Of a DNA stretch of 5,563 nt, positions 1 through 5,563 are shown piece after piece. Every line of letters begins with the position of its first letter. Position 1 is the stretch's first letter. The translations under genes were made by a program, and so were the position numbers. The stretch spans positions 1 to 5,563 of the forward strand of contig CANKGM010000150.1 of NCBI GenBank assembly GCA_947481355.1, in the 5' to 3' direction. The notes beneath the pieces are model-generated. The model saw only the letters and a list, made by a program, of their open reading frames with translations, was not told the origin of the DNA and did no database searches. The DNA comes from Chitinophagaceae bacterium (GTDB lineage: Bacteria; Bacteroidota; Bacteroidia; Chitinophagales; Chitinophagaceae).

Positions 1-40
1 CGTAGTTTGTGCACTTATCATTCGTGAAGAAAAAAAATAA
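1..40 (+). CDS. 3' end of an upstream gene, possibly a membrane transporter (partial)
   Basis: Reading from base 2 gives VVCALIIREEKK followed by a TAA stop at 38-40. The peptide is a hydrophobic stretch ending in a short charged, basic tail, as is common at the cytoplasmic end of the last helix of MFS-type transporters. The stop lies nine bases before the start of the GH13 gene, the same tight spacing seen between the next genes, so it is probably part of the same operon. Maltose/maltodextrin clusters of Bacteroidota often carry an MFS sugar transporter, which fits, but twelve residues cannot establish a family. The other two plus frames also close within the first 53 bases, so the frame choice rests on the peptide's character and the spacing. 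Confidence 0.5.
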   Translation, partial: VVCALIIREEKK

Positions 41-49
41 TATCTTTTT

Positions 50-1915
50 ATGAAGTTGAAATCAATTCTCTTTTTTGCTTTATTGGTAATCTCATTATAT
101 GCTAAATCACAAGACGATTTATCTGTATATCCAAACAATTGGTGGGTAGGAATGAAAAACTCATCACTTCAACTTATGATTCACTCAAATCATGATATTC
201 CATCATCTATAAAAATTGATAAAGGAGGAGTAACCATAAAAAAAGTATTCCAGCCAGAAAATAAACATTACTTATTTGTTGATCTAACTATTTCTCAAAC
301 AGCAAAGCCAGGTTTTTATTCATTCATTCTCAAGAATGGGGGAAAAATAAAATATGAATTAAAGACTAGATCAAACCCATCAACATCAAAACAAAATCAA
401 GGTGTACATGCTTCTGATTTAGTTTATTTAATCATGCCTGATCGTTTTTCTAATGGGGATCCTTCAAACGATAAATTTTCTGATTTAAGGGACACCTCTA
501 GTAATCGGAATAATCCTTATGTACGTCATGGAGGAGATTTAAAAGGAGTTTCAGATAAGTTTGATTACCTCAAGTCAATTGGAGTAACCTCTATTTGGAT
601 GACACCTTTGCTTGAAAACGATATGCCCATTATGCAAGAAGGGCCCTATCTAATGGCAGGTTATCATGGGTATTGGATTACAAATCATTTTCAAATTGAT
701 AAACGATATGGTGGTAACCAAGGGTATAAGGAAATGGTCAATCAAGCTCATCAAAAAGGATTAAAAATTATTCAAGATGCTGTGTACAATCATGTTGGCG
801 AATATCACCATACTGTACTCGATATGCCAATGACTGACTGGTTAAATCAATGGCCTGCTTATCAAGGTACTAATCATCGAGAAGAAGTATTCATTGACCC
901 TCATGCTTCCGAAGCCGATAAAAACATTATGGTGAAGGGATGGTTTGTTCCGCATCTTCCAGACCTAAATCTGGCTAATCCATATTGCGCGAATTACATC
1001 ATACAAAGTTCAATATGGGCGACTGAAGAGTTTGGAATCGATGGATGGAGGGTTGATACATATAAATATTGCGATGAATCGTTTCTCAATAAAATCAATG
1101 ATCGACTTGCATTAGAATTTCCTAAACTCACTGTATTTGGTGAGGCTGTTAGTAACAGTGTAAGTGCCACCGCTTATTTTTCTAAAAATAATATCAATAG
1201 TCCCTTCAAGCATAATCTACAAGGTGTATTGGATTTCCCAATTAGTCATTCAATATTAGATGCTGTTAATCAAAACTTTGGATGGAATGAAGGCGTGTCC
1301 AAGCTTTACACAACCCTTGCTGAAGATTTTTTATATAAAGATCCAATGCGTAATTGTATATTTTTAGATAATCACGACACCAATCGATTCTTTTCTTTGA
1401 TTGGAGAAGATATAAGCAAATATAAAATGGCCTTGGGATTACTTTTTACGTTAAGAGGTATTCCTCAAATTTATTATGGTACTGAGGTGCTTACAAAAAA
1501 TTTCATGAATCCAAACGATGCCGCAGTTCGTAAAGATTTCCCTGGGGGATGGTTCAATGATAGCATTAATAAATTTATTCCTGAAAATCTGACTCCTCTT
1601 GAGAAGGAAGCATTTGAGTATTTTCAACAAGTTGCTACATTCAGAAAAGGCAGTATTGCAATCGCAGAAGGTTCTCTAAAACAATTTATTCCTCAACAAG
1701 GGATTTATGTGTATTTTAGGATTCATCAGAAACAAACTCTCATGTGTATCGTAAATACCAATTCCTCTTCGAGTGAGTTGAATTTAAATCGATTTGCTGA
1801 GGTTAATTCAAAATTTCAGATGATGAAAAATGTCCTAAACCAAAAAACAATTCAAAAATCGTCAAGTATAACTATCCCATCTAAATCATTTCAACTTTTT
1901 GAATTGACAAACTAA
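50..1915 (+). CDS. Exported GH13 alpha-amylase / neopullulanase, SusA-like
   Basis: This is a glycoside hydrolase of family 13 that should cleave alpha-1,4 bonds in maltodextrins, cyclodextrins or pullulan outside the cytoplasmic membrane. Residues 1-20 form a signal peptide (basic MKLK, hydrophobic core, likely cut at AKS|Q) with no lipobox cysteine, so a periplasmic enzyme is likely. Residues about 25-110 match the cyclomaltodextrinase-type N-terminal beta domain (NWWVGMKN). The TIM barrel carries all the GH13 motifs: MPDRFSNGDPSND (129-141, possible calcium loop), YHGYW (205-209), DAVYNH (243-248), LPDLN (303-307), GWRVD with nucleophile D336, GEA with acid E365, and DNHD with D443. A C-terminal beta domain fills about 540-621. 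Length is close to that of Bacteroides SusA (about 617), and the architecture suggests subfamily GH13_46 (from memory). The start is fixed by the signal peptide; the preceding sequence is A-rich without a Shine-Dalgarno motif. Exact substrate preference cannot be read from the sequence. Confidence 0.93.
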   Translation: MKLKSILFFALLVISLYAKSQDDLSVYPNNWWVGMKNSSLQLMIHSNHDIPSSIKIDKGGVTIKKVFQPENKHYLFVDLTISQTAKPGFYSFILKNGGKIKYELKTRSNPSTSKQNQGVHASDLVYLIMPDRFSNGDPSNDKFSDLRDTSSNRNNPYVRHGGDLKGVSDKFDYLKSIGVTSIWMTPLLENDMPIMQEGPYLMAGYHGYWITNHFQIDKRYGGNQGYKEMVNQAHQKGLKIIQDAVYNHVGEYHHTVLDMPMTDWLNQWPAYQGTNHREEVFIDPHASEADKNIMVKGWFVPHLPDLNLANPYCANYIIQSSIWATEEFGIDGWRVDTYKYCDESFLNKINDRLALEFPKLTVFGEAVSNSVSATAYFSKNNINSPFKHNLQGVLDFPISHSILDAVNQNFGWNEGVSKLYTTLAEDFLYKDPMRNCIFLDNHDTNRFFSLIGEDISKYKMALGLLFTLRGIPQIYYGTEVLTKNFMNPNDAAVRKDFPGGWFNDSINKFIPENLTPLEKEAFEYFQQVATFRKGSIAIAEGSLKQFIPQQGIYVYFRIHQKQTLMCIVNTNSSSSELNLNRFAEVNSKFQMMKNVLNQKTIQKSSSITIPSKSFQLFELTN

Positions 1916-1922
1916 CCCACCA

Positions 1923-3962
1923 ATGCCTCCAAAAAATAACACGGATCATGAACCTTCAAATACAACTCCACCGCGCCCTTATGAATCAATTCATTTTGTA
2001 GACACTGAAAATTCAGTATGGAATTATTCACTATTTACAGAAGAGCACATTGATAATTTTAAGCAAGGAACTTTATATAATGCCTATGAGTTTTTTGGCA
2101 ATAAGCAATTAGAAGTATTAGGAGTAAAGGGTACCTATTTTTCTGTCTGGGCACCAAATGCAACTGCTGTTAGTGTAACTGGAAATTTTAACCACTGGCA
2201 ATCAGATAAACATCCTCTTTTTGTTCGTTTAGATCATAGTGGAATATGGGAAGGATTCATCCCACATGTCAATCGAGGAGAAGTATATAAATATCATATA
2301 ATAGGTTTCGAAGGAAAAGAATTAGACAAAGGAGATCCTTATGCGCATTATTGGGAAAAAAAACCCAAAACGGCATCAATCACTTGGAACCTTGATTTTG
2401 TATGGAATGATGATGATTGGATGGACACTCGCGAAAATCATAATTCACTTCAATCTCCATATGCTGTATATGAAGTTCACTTAGCTAGTTGGATGAGACC
2501 AGATCCAACCAATGAAGAGTCATATTTTAGTTATTGGCAAATAGCAGAACGATTAGTGCCTTATGTAAAAGAACTCGGTTTCACCCATGTGGAAATTATG
2601 CCTGTGATGGAGTTTCCATTTGATGGCAGTTGGGGTTATCAAGGCACAGGCTATTACGCTCCAACATCCCGGTTTGGTCATCCAGAAGAGTTCATGGCAA
2701 TGATCAATTATTTTCACCAGGAAGGAATTGGCGTTATTCTAGATTGGGTTCCTTCTCATTTTCCATATGATAGCCACGGCCTCTTTATGTTTGATGGCAC
2801 CCATACGTATGAGTATGCTGATATGCGTAAAGGGTATCATCCCGATTGGAATAGCTATATTTTTAATTATAGAAGGGGAGAAGTACGTTCTTTTTTAATA
2901 AGTAATGCCCGATTTTGGTTGGATAAATTTCATATTGACGGTATTCGTGTAGATGCCGTTTCTTCTATCTTGAAATTAGATTATTCCCGTGAGCAAGGCG
3001 AATGGGAGCCTAATGAATTCGGTGGGAATGGCAATATTGAAGCCATTGCCTTTCTCAAGAACATGAATGAAATGGTTTATCGTGATTTTAAAGGGGTACA
3101 GACCATCGCAGAAGAAGCTACCAATTGGCCCGGAGTATCCCGACCGACCTATGCCGATGGGTTAGGATTTGGTATGAAATGGATGATGGGCTGGATGCAT
3201 GACTCCATTCGCTACTTTAAACAAGACCCTCTCTATCGTCAATTTCAACAGAATCAATTGACATTCAGCATGATGTATTACTATGATGAGAATTTCATGC
3301 TTCCCTTTAGCCATGACGAAGTAGTTCATGGTAAATCTCCCATGATTTATAAGATGCCCGGTGATGATTGGCAGAAATTTGCCAACTTAAGGCTTCTTTA
3401 TACCTATATGTTTGCACACCCCGGAGCTAAATTGTTGTTTATGGGCAATGAATTTGGCCAAACTGTAGAATGGGACTACAAAACTGCTCTCCGCTGGGAT
3501 TTGCTTGAATTTGACGCACATAAAGGTTTAAAAACCTGCGTCTCATCTCTTGCCAAGCTATTGAAACAAGAACCGGCACTTTATGCAAAACAATTTGATA
3601 ATCAAGGATTTGAATGGTTAGATTTAAATCATCGTTCAGAGTCAGTCATCTCTTTCATGCGAAAAGGCAATGACGAAAATGATGATCTACTCATTGTATT
3701 AAATATGACTCCTAAGGAAAGAATTGATTGGAAAATCACACTCTCTGGATTACCATCGGTCTGGAAAGAAATCTTTAATAGCGACTTAACTGAGTACTGG
3801 GGTACGGGAAATTACGTGAATAATGACTTGATTTATGCTGAAAATGTTGGAATCGAGGGTAAAAACGAAATAAATATCTGTCTGCCGCCGTTATCTGGAT
3901 GTATAATGAAGAAAATTTCTTCATGTAAAATCCAACCCCATGAAAAAGATACTCCTACTTAG
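1923..3962 (+). CDS. glgB: 1,4-alpha-glucan branching enzyme GlgB
   Basis: GlgB cuts an alpha-1,4 glucan chain and rejoins it as an alpha-1,6 branch in glycogen, in the cytoplasm. No signal peptide is present. After a Pro/Asn/Thr-rich leader of about 19 residues and a helical segment, a CBM48 domain begins near G67 (VKGTYFSVWAPNA, about 65-150). The GH13 barrel starts at YAVYEVH (180-186) and shows every branching-enzyme motif: DWVPSH (274-279), GIRVDAV with nucleophile D344, AEEAT with acid E397, GWMHD, and SHDEVVHGK with D465. LLFMGNEFGQ and a C-terminal beta domain (about 565-660) follow. The 679-residue length is normal for the family without the extra N1 module. The family usually ends close to the LPPLSG motif; here about fifteen extra residues run on into the next gene. 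It starts seven bases after the GH13 stop, so co-transcription and translational coupling are likely. It links maltodextrin use with glycogen storage. Confidence 0.97.
   Translation: MPPKNNTDHEPSNTTPPRPYESIHFVDTENSVWNYSLFTEEHIDNFKQGTLYNAYEFFGNKQLEVLGVKGTYFSVWAPNATAVSVTGNFNHWQSDKHPLFVRLDHSGIWEGFIPHVNRGEVYKYHIIGFEGKELDKGDPYAHYWEKKPKTASITWNLDFVWNDDDWMDTRENHNSLQSPYAVYEVHLASWMRPDPTNEESYFSYWQIAERLVPYVKELGFTHVEIMPVMEFPFDGSWGYQGTGYYAPTSRFGHPEEFMAMINYFHQEGIGVILDWVPSHFPYDSHGLFMFDGTHTYEYADMRKGYHPDWNSYIFNYRRGEVRSFLISNARFWLDKFHIDGIRVDAVSSILKLDYSREQGEWEPNEFGGNGNIEAIAFLKNMNEMVYRDFKGVQTIAEEATNWPGVSRPTYADGLGFGMKWMMGWMHDSIRYFKQDPLYRQFQQNQLTFSMMYYYDENFMLPFSHDEVVHGKSPMIYKMPGDDWQKFANLRLLYTYMFAHPGAKLLFMGNEFGQTVEWDYKTALRWDLLEFDAHKGLKTCVSSLAKLLKQEPALYAKQFDNQGFEWLDLNHRSESVISFMRKGNDENDDLLIVLNMTPKERIDWKITLSGLPSVWKEIFNSDLTEYWGTGNYVNNDLIYAENVGIEGKNEINICLPPLSGCIMKKISSCKIQPHEKDTPT
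3906..3924. repeat. Perfect 19-base palindrome at the end of glgB
   Basis: ATGAAGAAA and TTTCTTCAT are perfect reverse complements around a single central A. The element lies inside the last codons of glgB, its right edge 15 bases before the start codon of the TPR gene. As RNA it could fold as a 7-bp stem with a 5-base loop, of low stability because it is AT-rich. There is no T-run after it, so it is not a terminator. It could be a protein-binding site, an mRNA structure affecting initiation of the next gene, or chance in an AT-rich sequence. Confidence 0.5.
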
Positions 3963-4974
3963 CTTGCTATTTATGTCGTTTTCATTCACCTATGCAACAG
4001 AAAACTACGACAGTGTAAAATCTTATTTACAAAAAGGAAATTCAGAAAAAGAAGCAGGACGTCATAAGATGGCGCTTGAATTTTTCCAAAAAGCAGTCGC
4101 TGCAGATCCTAAACTAGTTGAAGCGAATAGACTTCTTGGAATTGAAGCACTTGAAACTAGGCAATATGACTTGGCGCGTAAAAGCTTCTTAACTGTTCTT
4201 GAATCAAACCCCAACGACATCGTCTCCCTCCAAAAAGTGACTGAAATATTCTTTTCATACAGAAGATGGGATGATGCAATAAAATATGGCACACACCTTT
4301 TAACAATTAATAATGTTAACCGCTTAAATTATATGATTGGGAAGAGTTTCTATGAGAAAGAAGATTATGGAAATTCATTCAAATATTTAGAGGCAGCACT
4401 TAAAGAAGATCCTAAGAATAGTGAAATTCCTACCTTATTTGCAAGAGCCTTAGTTGATATGAGTAATTTTAAAGCAGCAGTTCGATATTATTCAGCTGCA
4501 GTAGAGTTAGATCAAAATAATTCCAGACTCTTAAACGAAATGGCTATGGCATATTCAGCCATGAATGATGATAAATCCGCTGTTGTTTATTTCGAAAAAG
4601 CAATAGAAAAAGGATATAAGATTGATGATGATTTTATTGAAAATATTTCTAATTCATATGTTGGTGCAGGAATGCCTGAAAAGGGAACTGAGCTAATGAA
4701 AAATCTGTTGGAAAAAAGACCTGGTGATATTGCTATTTTAAATAATCTTGCTGACAACTATTATAAAGCTGGAAATTATAAAGAAGCCATTAACTACTGG
4801 GACAAAGTACTATACTTGGACAAAGAAGATGCTAGAGCACTTTATATGATTGGAATGTCGTACTTAAAAACAGGTGATAAAAATAATGGTGAAACACTTT
4901 GTAACAAAGCCATTGAAATGGACCCTAGCTTAAAACAATTCAGATCAGTAAAAGGAATGCCTGGAATTCGTTAA
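3940..4974 (+). CDS. Exported TPR-repeat protein of unknown function
   Basis: Residues 1-19 form a clear signal peptide (MKK, a Leu/Phe-rich core, likely cut at TYA|T), without a lipobox cysteine, so the mature protein should be periplasmic or secreted. The rest is almost entirely tetratricopeptide repeats of about 34 residues, roughly nine units from residue 26 to 330, with the usual G/Y-A-P pattern. Clear units include GNSEKEAGRHKMALEFFQKA near 33-52, the YDLARKSF region of unit 2, YKAGNYKEAINYWDKVL, and a final unit ending AIEMDPSL. TPR arrays are protein-binding scaffolds and no enzymatic domain is seen. A short tail (VKGMPGIR) follows the last unit. The start overlaps glgB by 23 bases in a different frame, which suggests translational coupling. 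The signal peptide supports this start over the internal Met12. It is followed by a strong terminator, so it is the last gene of the operon. Partner and role are unknown; the location only hints at envelope or glycan-uptake functions. Confidence 0.9.
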   Translation: MKKILLLSLLFMSFSFTYATENYDSVKSYLQKGNSEKEAGRHKMALEFFQKAVAADPKLVEANRLLGIEALETRQYDLARKSFLTVLESNPNDIVSLQKVTEIFFSYRRWDDAIKYGTHLLTINNVNRLNYMIGKSFYEKEDYGNSFKYLEAALKEDPKNSEIPTLFARALVDMSNFKAAVRYYSAAVELDQNNSRLLNEMAMAYSAMNDDKSAVVYFEKAIEKGYKIDDDFIENISNSYVGAGMPEKGTELMKNLLEKRPGDIAILNNLADNYYKAGNYKEAINYWDKVLYLDKEDARALYMIGMSYLKTGDKNNGETLCNKAIEMDPSLKQFRSVKGMPGIR

Positions 4975-4998
4975 GTAAAGAAGTTGTTTGAGAAATAT

Positions 4999-5040
4999 TG
5001 CCTGAGAAGATGTTTGGATTACATTTTCTCAGGCATTTTT
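4999..5040 (+). terminator. Rho-independent terminator, probably shared by convergent genes
   Basis: TGCCTGAGAAGATGT (4999-5013) pairs with ACATTTTCTCAGGCA (5021-5035), giving a 15-bp stem with one G-U pair and a 7-base loop, followed by TTTTT at 5036-5040. It begins 24 bases after the TPR stop codon and ends the plus-strand operon. On the minus strand the same hairpin is followed by ATATTTCT, a weaker T-rich tail, so it may also terminate argS. The plus-strand 3' arm is the complement of the last argS codons. Confidence 0.88.
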
Positions 5041-5563
5041 ATTCCTAGTAATTGCATGCCAGAAGAAAGTATTACAGATGTTAAACTTGCTATTTTTAAT
5101 CTAAGCTGTTTCTTTTCTTCTGTCTCAGCATTTGAAATAGAGTGAGCTGCATAAAACGAATTGAATAACTGTGCTAACTGAAATAGATAAATAGCAATGA
5201 GAGATGGATTTAATTCGTTTGCCGATTGAATGAGTATAGTTTCGTATTGCTCTTGTAATAGAAGTAATTCTTTTTCCATTGGTAACAACTCAATCTTAGA
5301 TGGACTAGCTGCTGTTTCAGTCGTATTCTTTCTTAAGATTGATCGGATACGTGCATAGGCATATTGAACAAAGGGGCCAGTGAAGCCATGAAAATCAATC
5401 GATTCTTCTGGATTGAAAATCATTTTCTTCTTTGGATCAACTCTCAATAAAAAGAATTTTAATGCTCCTATCCCAATGGTATCATATAAAACAATCAAAT
5501 CATTTTCTTCAAAATCGTTTACTTTTCCTAAACTTTGAGTGTGCTGACTTGATATTGAAATCA
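5019..5563 (-). CDS. argS: Arginyl-tRNA synthetase, C-terminal part (partial, runs off the right edge)
   Basis: ArgS is the class I synthetase that charges tRNA-Arg in the cytoplasm. The minus frame stays open from the right edge of the window to the TAA at 5019-5021, giving about 181 codons, roughly the last third of a protein normally near 590 residues. The visible part begins ISISSQHTQSLGKVNDFEEN and continues through IGIGALKFFLLRVDPKKKM, then NPEESIDFHGFTGPFVQYAYARI, which is the characteristic ArgS segment leading into the DALR anticodon-binding domain. It ends with LLGIKMPEKM, matching the LGI-x-x-P-E-x-M terminus of the family. The catalytic HIGH and KMSKS-like motifs would lie beyond the window. 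There is no start in view: a TTG at 5498 is an internal Leu codon within the conserved sequence. The gene converges on the TPR gene and shares its hairpin. Confidence 0.95.
   Translation of the reverse strand, partial: ISISSQHTQSLGKVNDFEENDLIVLYDTIGIGALKFFLLRVDPKKKMIFNPEESIDFHGFTGPFVQYAYARIRSILRKNTTETAASPSKIELLPMEKELLLLQEQYETILIQSANELNPSLIAIYLFQLAQLFNSFYAAHSISNAETEEKKQLRLKIASLTSVILSSGMQLLGIKMPEKM

Noticed and set aside
26..37. Purine run GAAGAAAAAAAA as a Shine-Dalgarno site for the GH13 gene
   Set aside because: It contains no GGAGG-like core, lies within the end of the upstream frame, and Bacteroidota generally do not depend on Shine-Dalgarno pairing. It is better seen as an A-rich leader.
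3902..3907. TATAAT hexamer before the TPR gene as a possible promoter
   Set aside because: No matching -35 element is found about 17 bases upstream, Bacteroidota primary promoters use a different -7 motif (TAnnTTTG), and the hexamer lies in glgB codons.
3906..3928. In-frame ATG at 3906 (M-K-K-I-S-S-C) as a small lipoprotein-like start
   Set aside because: It is the tail of glgB in the same frame and stops after 18 codons; too short to be a gene and without a hydrophobic core.
4062..4292. A 76-codon open frame on the minus strand
   Set aside because: It lies wholly inside the TPR gene, shows no recognisable family features, and the plus-strand frame there has clear TPR repeats.
4975..5018. 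Possible small RNA or gene in the gap between the convergent genes
   Set aside because: The gap is 44 bases and is explained by the terminator hairpin; no open frame or promoter motif is visible.

Overview
The window looks like a chromosomal segment from a low-GC member of the Bacteroidota. Three things point there: the strong family resemblance of all three main proteins to Bacteroidota versions (a SusA-type amylase, a GlgB, an ArgS with the Bacteroidota-style C-terminal half), the AT-rich composition, and the absence of a Shine-Dalgarno motif before any of the three visible starts. The genus cannot be told from the sequence.

Layout: positions 1-40 hold the last dozen codons of a plus-strand gene whose hydrophobic-then-basic tail would suit a membrane transporter. 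Nine bases later begins a 621-residue exported GH13 amylase/neopullulanase (50-1915), followed after seven bases by a 679-residue glycogen branching enzyme, GlgB (1923-3962). The next gene, an exported 344-residue TPR-repeat protein (3940-4974), overlaps the end of glgB by 23 bases. A strong 15-bp hairpin with a T-run (4999-5040) closes this plus-strand unit. From the right, the C-terminal third of arginyl-tRNA synthetase (argS) converges on the same hairpin. Its stop codon and last five sense codons lie within it.

How the genes fit: the four plus-strand reading frames are tightly packed and probably form one operon for alpha-glucan use and storage. The exported GH13 enzyme would cut maltodextrins outside the cytoplasmic membrane, a transporter (if the upstream fragment is one) would import the products, and GlgB would introduce alpha-1,6 branches into glycogen in the cytoplasm. 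The role of the TPR protein is unknown. ArgS is an unrelated housekeeping gene that sets the operon boundary.

No RNA gene, CRISPR array, insertion sequence or phage feature is visible. I found no evidence of a new biological system. The points worth a second look are the glgB/TPR overlap with a nearby perfect palindrome, the shared terminator that is also argS coding sequence, and the presence of an exported TPR protein in a glycogen/maltodextrin operon.
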